7,196 bases of DNA from CAYLVJ01 sp964615425 (GTDB lineage Bacteria; Patescibacteriota; Minisyncoccia; Minisyncoccales; CAYTKG01): contig CAZTOB010000022.1 in assembly GCA_964615425.1 (NCBI GenBank), positions 1 through 7,196 of the forward strand, read 5' to 3'. A program made the translations under genes and the position numbers. Numbering within the stretch: position 1 is the first letter of the stretch; each line of letters begins with the position of its first letter. This document shows, piece after piece, positions 1 to 4,283 of the stretch. A model generated the notes under the pieces. It worked only from the letters and a program-made list of their open reading frames with translations. It had not been told where the DNA came from and did no database searches.

Positions 1-84
1 TACCAGCGGGACAAAGATAAAAAATTCCAATTTGAAGCCCAAAAAGGCTGGCAAGTGTTGGCGCAAAGCGCCCCGTCTCCCAAT
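1..84. other. Left-edge stretch, nothing assigned
   Basis: No start codon, RNA gene or clear terminator is visible. Plus-strand frame 1 is open from the window edge and reads plausibly as the tail of a protein (QFEAQKGWQVLAQ), but it meets no stop until 181, which would take it through the tRNA-Ser gene. A small GGCGC-AAA-GCGCC hairpin lies at 60-72. Confidence 0.3.
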
Positions 85-171
85 TGGCGGAGGGGGTGGG
101 ATTCGAACCCACGGGACGCAAAGCGTCACGGCACTCCAAGCCGTCCCAATAGGCCACTCTGGCACCCCTCC
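85..171 (-). tRNA. tRNA-Ser (anticodon GGA)
   Basis: Read on the minus strand, this folds as a class II tRNA. The 7-bp acceptor stem is GGAGGGG/CCCCTCC. The anticodon stem ACGGC/GCCGT encloses the loop TTGGAGT, which gives anticodon GGA (plus-strand 135-137), reading UCC and UCU. The long variable arm GACGC-TTT-GCGTC is typical of tRNA-Ser, and the T arm is GTGGG-TTCGAAT-CCCAC. The discriminator base is G (88), as expected for Ser, and the 3' CCA is encoded (85-87). It lies downstream of the groEL terminator and appears to have its own promoter. Confidence 0.96.
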
Positions 172-179
172 CTTCTTAA

Positions 180-207
180 ATAATAACTAAATAAAAAATT
201 TTATCAA
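180..207 (-). promoter_or_regulatory. Putative promoter of tRNA-Ser
   Basis: On the minus strand, TTGATA (207-202) is followed after 16 nt by TATTAT (185-180). These match the sigma-70 consensus at 5/6 positions each. The predicted start is around 173, two or three bases before the mature tRNA 5' end, a spacing that makes sense for a short tRNA leader. The -35 box lies in the T-rich tail of the groEL terminator. The surrounding DNA is AT-rich, so chance matches are possible. Confidence 0.5.
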
Positions 208-209
208 AC

Positions 210-236
210 ACAAAAGCCCCGAGTCGGGGCTTTTGT
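210..236 (-). terminator. Rho-independent terminator of groESL
   Basis: A perfect 11-bp stem, ACAAAAGCCCC (210-220) with GGGGCTTTTGT (226-236), has a 5-nt loop. It begins 18 nt past the groEL stop. On the minus strand it is followed by a T-rich stretch with a later TTTTTT run. The inner GGGGC/GCCCC core flanked by A/T pairs makes it usable in either direction. Confidence 0.88.
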
Positions 237-254
237 AAGCTTTAAAAAGTAGGA

Positions 255-1901
255 TTACATTCCCATCCCGCTCATACCTCCCATGCCTCTCGGCATGCCG
301 CCGCCACCACCACCATTACCTTCATCCTCTTCTTTTACGTCATAAACAACGGCTTCCGTGGTCAAGAGCATACCAGCTGCCGAAGAAGCATTTTCTAATG
401 CAGATCTTACAACTTTAGTCGGATCAACTATGCCAGCTTCGAGCATCTTGCCGTATTTCATCTTGTCAGCGTCAAATCCGAAATCACCATCTCTTCTTTT
501 GATTTTGTCAACCACTACTCCTCCGTCAAGTCCGGCGTTTTCAGCAATCGTTCTGGTTGGCATTTCAAGAGCCTTCTTTAAAATCCTGGAACCGGTTTTT
601 TCATCCTTGCTAAGCCGCATGGATTCCAAAACCTGCGCCGCTCTTAAGAACGCAACTCCTCCTCCGGGAATAATTCCCTCCTCAACCGCTGCTCTGGTAG
701 CGGCTAAAGCGTCTTCAGCTTTGTGGTATCTGGCTTTTCTTTCCACCTCGGTAGCTGCCCCAACTTTCATAACTGCTACTCCTCCGGAAAGCTTAGCCAT
801 TCTTTCTTCCATTTTCTCCTTGTCAAAATCAGAATCGCTTTGTTTTATTTGAGTTTTAATTTGGTTAACTCTTTTTTCAATCTCTTGTTTTTTACCCCGA
901 CCCTCTATAATAGTAGTATGTTCTTTGGTTGAAACCACCTTTCTTGCCTTGCCCAGCATACCGGTGGTTGCGTTTTCAAGCTTCATTCCTTTTTCTTTCG
1001 AGATAACTTGTCCTCCCGTCACCAAAGCAATGTCTTCCAGCATCTGCTTTTTCCTATCCCCGAAACCGGGTGCTCCAACGGCAAGCGCCTGAAAAGAACC
1101 TCTCAGTTTGTTCAAAACCAATGTAGCCAAGGCCTCTCCTTCAATCTCATCAGCGATAATGATAAGCTCCTTCTTGCCCTTGTTGGCAATATCTTCCAAA
1201 AGAGGAAGTATGTCTGAAAGAGCAGATATTTTTTTATCGGTTATGAGAATAAAAGGATCTTCGTAAACCGCTTCCATTCTTTCCGAATCAGTCACCATGT
1301 AAGGTGAAACATATCCTTCGTCAAATCTTAATCCTTTGACGATTTCTTTTTCGAGCCCCAGTCCTTTTGACTCCTCACAAGTGATAATTCCGTCCTTACC
1401 GACCTCATCCATCACTTCAGCAATCATTTTACCGATCTCTTCGTCCTCGGCGGAATTAATAGCAACCTGCATGATCTCTTCTTTGGTTTTTAGCTTCTTA
1501 GCATCTTCTTTTAATTTTTTTACAACCTCCCTGGTTGCTTTTTCAATACCTCTTTTTAAGGCCAAGGGGTCAGCCCCTGCTGCTACATTTTTCAACCCTT
1601 CAGTCAAAACAGCTTGAGCCAGCACCGTGGCAGTGGTCGTTCCGTCTCCCGCCGCGTCATTTGTTTTTGAAGCCGCCTCCTTAATTATCTGCGCCCCTAT
1701 ATTCTTAATACCGTCAGCAAGTTCGATTTCCTCCGCAATGGTAACTCCGTCGTTGGTTATTGTCGGTGAACCGAAATTTGACTCCAAAACAACATTTCGT
1801 CCTTTGGGCCCCAAAGTAACCTTCACCGCATCAGCCAACTCATCCGCTCCGGCTTTCAATTGTTTCCTTGCCTCCTCTGAAAAAATGATTTTCTTAGCCA
1901 T
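255..1901 (-). CDS. groEL: Chaperonin GroEL (HSP60), 548 aa
   Basis: This is the large chaperonin subunit, which forms the cytosolic ATP-driven folding ring capped by GroES. Its length is standard (about 545 aa). Visible family marks are TLGPKGRNV near residue 29, NDGVTIA with the catalytic-site Asp at 51, the nucleotide-binding GDGTTTATVLAQ at 85-96, the equatorial IPGGGVAFLRA segment in the second half, and a C-terminal Gly/Met-rich GGM-type tail. The ATG start gives MAKK, the usual N terminus. It lies 19 nt after groES in the same operon, and no Shine-Dalgarno is evident in that gap (AATTTGATTAAAGT before ATG). Control is presumably through the CIRCE operator upstream of groES. I see no frameshift or missing key residue. 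Confidence 0.98.
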   Translation of the reverse strand: MAKKIIFSEEARKQLKAGADELADAVKVTLGPKGRNVVLESNFGSPTITNDGVTIAEEIELADGIKNIGAQIIKEAASKTNDAAGDGTTTATVLAQAVLTEGLKNVAAGADPLALKRGIEKATREVVKKLKEDAKKLKTKEEIMQVAINSAEDEEIGKMIAEVMDEVGKDGIITCEESKGLGLEKEIVKGLRFDEGYVSPYMVTDSERMEAVYEDPFILITDKKISALSDILPLLEDIANKGKKELIIIADEIEGEALATLVLNKLRGSFQALAVGAPGFGDRKKQMLEDIALVTGGQVISKEKGMKLENATTGMLGKARKVVSTKEHTTIIEGRGKKQEIEKRVNQIKTQIKQSDSDFDKEKMEERMAKLSGGVAVMKVGAATEVERKARYHKAEDALAATRAAVEEGIIPGGGVAFLRAAQVLESMRLSKDEKTGSRILKKALEMPTRTIAENAGLDGGVVVDKIKRRDGDFGFDADKMKYGKMLEAGIVDPTKVVRSALENASSAAGMLLTTEAVVYDVKEEDEGNGGGGGGMPRGMGGMSGMGM

Positions 1902-1920
1902 ACTTTAATCAAATTAATTT

Positions 1921-2214
1921 TTAATCTTGGATAATAGCCAGGATATCGTCCTGACCGGCGATTAAATAGTCTTCGTCCTTTATCTTCATTTCAGTCGGCC
2001 CGTACTTAGTAAAAAGGACTTTGTCTCCCTTTTTAACCTCCATAGGAACCCTCTCTCCTTTTTCGTCTCTTTTTCCCGGACCAACCGCTACAACCTCTCC
2101 CTGCTCCGGTCTTTCTTCCTTGGCTGTTTCGGGAAGAAAAATTCCGCTCTCCGTTTTTTCTTTTTCCTCACTGGGTTTTATAAGAATATGGTCGGACAAT
2201 GGTTTGATGTTCAT
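1921..2214 (-). CDS. groES: Co-chaperonin GroES, 97 aa
   Basis: This is the 10-kDa lid of the GroEL chamber. The N-terminal NIKPLSDHILIKP matches the family, and the mobile loop that contacts GroEL is visible as TESGIFLPET (21-30). It is followed by GEVVAVGPG (39-47), a KKGDKVLFTKYG segment (61-72) and a C-terminal ILAI strand. Length is normal. The ATG at 2214 has at best a weak AAGAAG-like ribosome site. It is the first gene of the groES-groEL operon. A promoter and a CIRCE-like operator lie within 85 nt upstream, which points to heat-shock regulation by HrcA. No hrcA gene is present in the window. Confidence 0.97.
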   Translation of the reverse strand: MNIKPLSDHILIKPSEEKEKTESGIFLPETAKEERPEQGEVVAVGPGKRDEKGERVPMEVKKGDKVLFTKYGPTEMKIKDEDYLIAGQDDILAIIQD

Positions 2215-2236
2215 AAAAGTTCTTCTTAATTTTTAA

Positions 2237-2263
2237 TTAGCACTCTAGACCTTTATCTGCTAA
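2237..2263 (-). promoter_or_regulatory. CIRCE-type operator (HrcA binding site), one half degenerate
   Basis: CIRCE is TTAGCACTC-N9-GAGTGCTAA. Here the plus strand reads a perfect TTAGCACTC (2237-2245), exactly 9 nt of spacer, then ATCTGCTAA (2255-2263), which keeps TGCTAA but differs at the three inner bases. The site starts 22 bp upstream of the groES ATG and covers the predicted transcription start. This is the classical location for HrcA repression. Spacing, position and neighbours make the call strong despite the three mismatches. Confidence 0.9.
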
Positions 2264-2267
2264 TTTC

Positions 2268-2295
2268 ATTGTAAAAAACTAAAAGAGTTTGTCAA
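2268..2295 (-). promoter_or_regulatory. groESL promoter (sigma-70 type)
   Basis: On the minus strand, a perfect -35 TTGACA (2295-2290), 16 nt of spacer and -10 TACAAT (2273-2268, 5/6 match) predict a start near 2261, inside the CIRCE operator. This is the usual vegetative promoter with HrcA repression. The -35 box begins only 8 nt after the terminator hairpin of the gene upstream. Confidence 0.85.
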
Positions 2296-2303
2296 GTAAT
2301 AAA

Positions 2304-2329
2304 AACCCGCCAGATTCTACTGGCGGGTT
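2304..2329 (-). terminator. Terminator of the 48-aa/58-aa gene pair
   Basis: A perfect 10-bp stem, AACCCGCCAG (2304-2313) with CTGGCGGGTT (2320-2329), has a 6-nt loop. On the minus strand it is followed by TTTATTA after the terminal TT of the stem. It starts 9 nt past the stop codon of the 58-aa gene and separates the small-gene island from the groES promoter. Confidence 0.87.
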
Positions 2330-2362
2330 GAGCACCCCTTACTCAAAATCTTCGGGGTGCTC
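2330..2362 (-). repeat. 9-bp inverted repeat around the stop codon of the 58-aa gene
   Basis: GAGCACCCC (2330-2338) and GGGGTGCTC (2354-2362) are perfect inverted copies with a 15-nt loop that contains the TAA stop. The hairpin directly abuts the terminator stem at 2304-2329, so the mRNA 3' end could form two stacked hairpins. The repeat is directly visible; any role is inferred. Confidence 0.6.
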
Positions 2363-2515
2363 CTCTTTAATACGCCGATGGTCTTGCTTGACCTCTTCCG
2401 GCGTCTGACGCCATCTTTTCTCTTCCCGAGGTCCTAGAAGAGAAAAGATAATAATTATAGATATTATCGGCACGATAACCACCGTGCCGAAAATAATCGC
2501 AATTTCAACGTTCAT
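2339..2515 (-). CDS. Small single-pass membrane protein, 58 aa, unknown function
   Basis: I do not recognise this as a named family. From the ATG at 2515 it encodes a short N terminus, one long hydrophobic segment (about residues 5-27, rich in Ile/Val, with Pro16), then a highly charged tail with PREEKRWRQ and many Glu/Lys/His. The positive-inside rule suggests an outside N terminus and a cytosolic tail. The start was chosen because GGAGG (2524-2520) lies just upstream and because its ATG overlaps the TGA of the previous gene (ATGA), implying translational coupling. A longer reading from the ATG at 2605 would run across that gene and is not supported. An 8-bp inverted repeat (2467-2474/2483-2490) lies in the membrane-segment codons. 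A terminator follows directly. Confidence 0.75.
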   Translation of the reverse strand: MNVEIAIIFGTVVIVPIISIIIIFSLLGPREEKRWRQTPEEVKQDHRRIKEEHPEDFE

Positions 2516-2658
2516 TCTTCCTCCTTTTTTTCCCCGTGGATCTTGCAGTCCTTGCGGGGAAAAAGCTCGTACCCTTCTCTTCCCGCCTGAATCAGGCAGG
2601 TGCATCCCTGCTCCACAAGGCGCAGGGCTTCCTTGAGGGTGACTTGCTTCTTTTTCAT
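2512..2658 (-). CDS. Small Cys-containing protein, 48 aa, possible zinc binder
   Basis: I do not recognise a family. From the ATG at 2658 it encodes a basic N terminus, a short helix-like stretch (TLKEALRLVEQG, 7-18), a CTC pair (Cys19, Cys21), then DCKIHG with Cys38 and His41, and an acidic/lysine tail. The CxC...CxxH spacing is compatible with one zinc site, but that is inference. The start is fixed by GGGAGG (2668-2663) four bases upstream. A longer reading from a TTG at 2700 would begin inside the predicted promoter. The TGA stop overlaps the ATG of the 58-aa membrane protein by four bases, so the two are probably made together and may act together, for example as a membrane anchor and a Cys-bearing partner. 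Confidence 0.75.
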   Translation of the reverse strand: MKKKQVTLKEALRLVEQGCTCLIQAGREGYELFPRKDCKIHGEKKEEE

Positions 2659-2699
2659 TTTTCCTCCCTTTCTGTTCCTTCGCTTGACGATTACGCCCA

Positions 2700-2728
2700 A
2701 CTTTACAATAAAATTCTTAAAATGTCAA
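2700..2728 (-). promoter_or_regulatory. Promoter of the 48-aa/58-aa gene pair
   Basis: On the minus strand, a perfect TTGACA (2728-2723), 17 nt of spacer and TAAAGT (2705-2700, 4/6) predict a start near 2693, about 35 nt before the 48-aa gene. The -35 box begins within the U-tract of the terminator of the preceding gene. Confidence 0.6.
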
Positions 2729-2732
2729 AAAA

Positions 2733-2752
2733 GCCCTGCCGTTTGGCAGGGC
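2733..2752 (-). terminator. Terminator of the 56-aa gene
   Basis: A perfect 8-bp GC-rich stem, GCCCTGCC (2733-2740) with GGCAGGGC (2745-2752), has a 4-nt loop. On the minus strand it is followed by TTTTTT. It lies 75 nt past the stop of the 56-aa gene. This is the strongest classical terminator in the island. Confidence 0.9.
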
Positions 2753-2827
2753 CTCTTCTTCAATCGTTCTTTTCCCTCCTTTTTTTTGATGAACTGGAGA
2801 TTCTTGCTTCTTACTTTTGAGATCTTG

Positions 2828-2998
2828 TCACTCGCTTCGCTGCTCTCTTTCTCCTTTCTTAGAAACTACACGAGGCTTCTTTTCGCACCTCTTGCAGGAT
2901 TCTATTCTTTCCGTTTCTTCAAAAGAACCGGAAAAAATTTTCTCACCCAGCTTATCCTCGTAAAGCCGGTTGCAGCGAGAACAGGCGTAGACCTTCAT
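2828..2998 (-). CDS. Small CxxC...CxxC protein, 56 aa, probable zinc-binding
   Basis: This short gene fills what would otherwise be a gap in the island. From the ATG at 2998 it encodes KVYACSRCNRLYED (CxxC at Cys6 and Cys9), a polar middle, then ESCKRCEKK (CxxC at Cys35 and Cys38) and a basic, charged tail. The two CxxC knuckles 25 residues apart resemble a zinc ribbon or rubredoxin-like knuckle pair. A strong ribosome site, AAGGAGGAG (3014-3006), lies 7 nt upstream of the ATG. A predicted promoter upstream and a strong terminator downstream suggest its own transcript. Partner and function are unknown. Confidence 0.78.
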   Translation of the reverse strand: MKVYACSRCNRLYEDKLGEKIFSGSFEETERIESCKRCEKKPRVVSKKGEREQRSE

Positions 2999-3054
2999 AC
3001 TTTTACTCCTCCTTAAAAACTTCTCCCAAGAACTTACTTCAACTTACATTAATT

Positions 3055-3083
3055 ATTTTAAAAGTAAAAGCCTGCCAAATCAA
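3055..3083 (-). promoter_or_regulatory. Putative promoter of the 56-aa gene
   Basis: On the minus strand, TTGATT (3083-3078, 4/6), 17 nt of spacer and TAAAAT (3060-3055, 5/6) predict a start near 3048, 50 nt before the ATG. The -35 box sits in the loop of the preceding gene's terminator hairpin. The match is moderate and the area is AT-rich. Confidence 0.45.
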
Positions 3084-3093
3084 CTGGCAGGCT
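3069..3093 (-). terminator. Terminator of the 73-aa gene
   Basis: A perfect 9-bp stem, AGCCTGCCA (3069-3077) with TGGCAGGCT (3085-3093), has a 7-nt loop. It directly abuts the TAG stop of the 73-aa gene. On the minus strand it is followed by TTTACTTTT. Confidence 0.85.
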
Positions 3094-3315
3094 CTAAAAA
3101 AACTCGACTCCCTCAACCGCCTTTTTCAAGGCCCTCCTCTCTTCTTCATTGAGAGAAGTCTCTTTGTCGTTTTCACAAACGACAAGACAGGGCTTCCACC
3201 TGCCTTCAAGCCGGCGGATCCGGCAGTCTTTTGCAGGACACACCCTTGACAGCACCCTGCATATTTTAAGGTATGCAGACATAAAAGAGTGCGTCCGAGG
3301 AACAATTATTTTCAC
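3094..3315 (-). CDS. Cys-rich small protein, 73 aa, GTG start, unknown function
   Basis: I do not recognise a family. From the GTG at 3315 the product starts KIIVPRTHSF and carries five cysteines (19, 26, 31, 43, 47) in the pattern C-x6-C-x4-C-x11-C-x3-C. A charged helical C terminus follows, with SLNEEERRALKKAVEG. The Cys cluster could hold zinc or form disulfides; the sequence does not decide. The GTG was chosen because GGGGGAAGA lies immediately upstream. The in-frame ATG at 3282 has no ribosome site, and the ATG at 3396 would lie inside the preceding gene. A hairpin 21 nt upstream leaves no room for a clear promoter, so it may be read from the 79-aa gene's transcript. Its CPAKDCRI resembles FPRKDCKI of the 48-aa protein. 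Confidence 0.72.
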   Translation of the reverse strand: MKIIVPRTHSFMSAYLKICRVLSRVCPAKDCRIRRLEGRWKPCLVVCENDKETSLNEEERRALKKAVEGVEFF

Positions 3316-3324
3316 TCTTCCCCC
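3316..3324 (-). promoter_or_regulatory. Ribosome binding site that fixes the GTG start of the 73-aa gene
   Basis: The minus strand reads GGGGGAAGA immediately before GTG. The neighbouring in-frame ATG (3282) is preceded by ACTCTTTT with no purine-rich site, so the GTG is preferred. Confidence 0.6.
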
Positions 3325-3336
3325 TTTTAAAATAAT

Positions 3337-3359
3337 CCCGGCAGAACTTTTCTGCCGGG
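3337..3359 (-). terminator. Hairpin between the 79-aa and 73-aa genes (weak terminator or attenuator)
   Basis: A perfect 9-bp stem, CCCGGCAGA (3337-3345) with TCTGCCGGG (3351-3359), has a 5-nt loop. On the minus strand it is followed by ATTATTTT, a poorer U-tract than its neighbours. It sits 8 nt past the stop of the 79-aa gene and 21 nt before the GTG of the next. It may terminate part of the transcripts or protect the upstream message. Confidence 0.65.
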
Positions 3360-3367
3360 GGTTAAGG

Positions 3368-3607
3368 TTAGCGCCCGCACTCAACGCAACGCCCATTTAC
3401 CAGATAAGCATTGCAAGAGGAGCAGTGCTCTTCCTGCCATCCGCAGTCGGCGCACCGGCCGTGGACAACAATCACCGACCCTCCACAGCGGGGACAAAGC
3501 TTTTCTCGATAATCGCGGCCCTCTTTAACCACGATTACCTCCCCGACCTCCTCCAGTAGATCGTCTCGATCTTTTAGAGATCTCACTTTAGGGATTGTCC
3601 TTTTCAT
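3368..3607 (-). CDS. Tandem zinc-ribbon protein, 79 aa
   Basis: The first third is basic then acidic (KRTIPKVRSLKDRDDLLEEVGE), followed by a short hydrophobic strand, EVIVV. The rest holds eight cysteines in two knuckle pairs: CPRCGG at 38/41 with CADCGW at 52/55, then CSSC at 62/65 with CVECGR at 74/77. This is the layout of two zinc ribbons (CxxC-x10-CxxC and CxxC-x8-CxxC), seen in many small nucleic-acid- or protein-binding modules; the actual partner is unknown. The ATG at 3607 was chosen because GGAGG (3620-3616) lies 8 nt upstream. A GTG at 3616 overlaps that site and cannot be the start. It is the first gene of the island and lies divergent from the plus-strand operon. Base composition looks clearly more GC-rich than the flanking core genes. 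Confidence 0.82.
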   Translation of the reverse strand: MKRTIPKVRSLKDRDDLLEEVGEVIVVKEGRDYREKLCPRCGGSVIVVHGRCADCGWQEEHCSSCNAYLVNGRCVECGR

Positions 3608-3627
3608 CTTTTTCACCTCCTTTGTTT

Positions 3628-3655
3628 AAGATAAAGGAAATTATTAAAAAATCAA
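3628..3655 (-). promoter_or_regulatory. Possible promoter of the small-gene island
   Basis: On the minus strand, TTGATT (3655-3650) and TATCTT (3633-3628), 16 nt apart, match consensus at 4/6 each. The predicted start near 3621 would put the ribosome site at the very 5' end of the mRNA, which is tight. Other AT-rich hexamers nearby compete, so this is tentative. Confidence 0.3.
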
Positions 3656-3674
3656 ATTTCTTGAAATAAATTTG
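3653..3674. repeat. Inverted repeat between divergent -35 boxes
   Basis: CAAATTT (3653-3659) and AAATTTG (3668-3674) form a 7-bp dyad with an 8-bp centre. The left arm overlaps the predicted minus-strand -35 and the right arm overlaps the plus-strand -35. It could be an operator shared by both directions, but it is AT-only apart from the outer C/G pair. Confidence 0.35.
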
Positions 3675-3700
3675 TAATTTACCCCCGCTTGTGGTACTAT
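3672..3700 (+). promoter_or_regulatory. Promoter of the plus-strand yvlD-like/secG operon
   Basis: TTGTAA (3672-3677, 4/6), 17 nt of spacer and TACTAT (3695-3700, 5/6), preceded by TGG (an extended -10, TGnTACTAT), predict a start near 3707. That leaves a leader of only about 13 nt before the ATG at 3720, with no clear Shine-Dalgarno. Confidence 0.7.
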
Positions 3701-3719
3701 TTTCCTAGAATAAGAAATT

Positions 3720-4061
3720 ATGATAAAAGAGTTTCTAGCTCACACAATTGCTTCTCTTTTCGTTTTATGGCTGGCTACGAATATAGTTCCCGGGGTTTCT
3801 TTCAACGGTCCTTTTCAGATAATGCTTCTTTGCGCCGGTTTTTTGGGATTTCTAGACGCATTCGTTAAACCTCTGGCTAAATTAGTTACCTTTCCTTTAA
3901 GAATTTTGACATTGGGGCTTTTAAATATTATCTTAAACCTGTTAATGTTAAAATTTGTTGATATGGCTTTTCCAGAGCTGGTGATAGAAGGCATAGTACC
4001 GTTTCTTCTAACCACCCTGATGCTGGGGGTAACAACAAGTATCTTGCAAACAAAAATCTAA
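3720..4061 (+). CDS. YvlD/holin-4-2 family membrane protein, 113 aa
   Basis: This is a small integral membrane protein with four predicted hydrophobic segments (about residues 5-24, 32-48, 62-84 and 92-110). The family mark is the middle segment, where LDAFVKPLAKLVTFPLRI is followed by LTLGLLNIILN. This matches the pattern NxxVKPLLxLLTLPLxxLTLGLF of the COG1950/PF04020 group (YvlD and the so-called mycobacterial 4-TM holins). Despite the holin label, most members are ordinary chromosomal proteins of unknown role, and I see no phage genes here. Length is typical. It is the first gene of the operon, has no clear ribosome site, and ends 6 nt before secG, which suggests an envelope-related job. 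Confidence 0.85.
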   Translation: MIKEFLAHTIASLFVLWLATNIVPGVSFNGPFQIMLLCAGFLGFLDAFVKPLAKLVTFPLRILTLGLLNIILNLLMLKFVDMAFPELVIEGIVPFLLTTLMLGVTTSILQTKI

Positions 4062-4067
4062 TGTAAT

Positions 4068-4283
4068 ATGCAAAAAACATTGCCAATTATACAAATAGTG
4101 GTCTCAAGCATTCTCATCGCCCTTATTCTTCTTCAAAAGGGCAATGCGAGCGGAAGGATTTTCGCAGGAGGTGACCGTATCAACCGAACCCTAAGAGGAG
4201 CGGAAAAAAAGATATTTTGGACAACCGCCGGGTTGAGTTTTCTTTTTGCCTCTCTTAATATTTTAAACCTTCTCGTCAAGTGA
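4068..4283 (+). CDS. secG: Preprotein translocase subunit SecG, 71 aa
   Basis: SecG is the small accessory subunit of the SecYEG channel that assists SecA-driven export. It has two membrane segments (about residues 4-22 and 49-69) joined by the conserved cytoplasmic loop: LLQKGNASG, then FAGG, then the hallmark NRTLRGAEKKIFWTT (39-53). The length is normal for a short SecG. The ATG follows the upstream gene by 6 nt without a Shine-Dalgarno, and its TGA overlaps the GTG of the next gene (GTGA), implying coupled translation with the exported binding protein that follows. Confidence 0.93.
   Translation: MQKTLPIIQIVVSSILIALILLQKGNASGRIFAGGDRINRTLRGAEKKIFWTTAGLSFLFASLNILNLLVK

Noticed and set aside
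1..180. Protein tail in plus frame 1 from the left edge
   Set aside because: Its first 29 codons look plausible, but the frame continues through the antisense tRNA-Ser to a stop at 181. With no upstream sequence it cannot be supported as a gene.
358..1908. Several long plus-strand open frames opposite groEL, up to 164 codons
   Set aside because: They are antisense to a fully conserved groEL frame, have no ribosome sites and show no recognisable motifs.
2516..2605. Longer start (ATG at 2605) for the 58-aa membrane protein
   Set aside because: It has no ribosome site and would add 30 residues overlapping the 48-aa gene. The ATG at 2515 has GGAGG and a 4-base overlap with the upstream stop.
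2536..3016. Plus-strand open frames of 94 and 138 codons across the small-gene island
   Set aside because: They run antisense through terminators and through frames with strong ribosome sites and Cys motifs. Their Phe/Leu-rich translations look like reverse-strand artefacts.
3316..3396. Longer start (ATG at 3396) for the 73-aa gene
   Set aside because: It would begin inside the zinc-ribbon gene and read through the hairpin. The GTG at 3315 has a good ribosome site.
3149..3559. Plus-strand open frame of 136 codons
   Set aside because: It is antisense to the two Cys-rich genes, with no ribosome site and no family resemblance.
3720..4061. Phage holin, implying a prophage
   Set aside because: The family carries a holin label, but no endolysin, structural, integrase or other phage gene is nearby, and the gene sits in an operon with secG.
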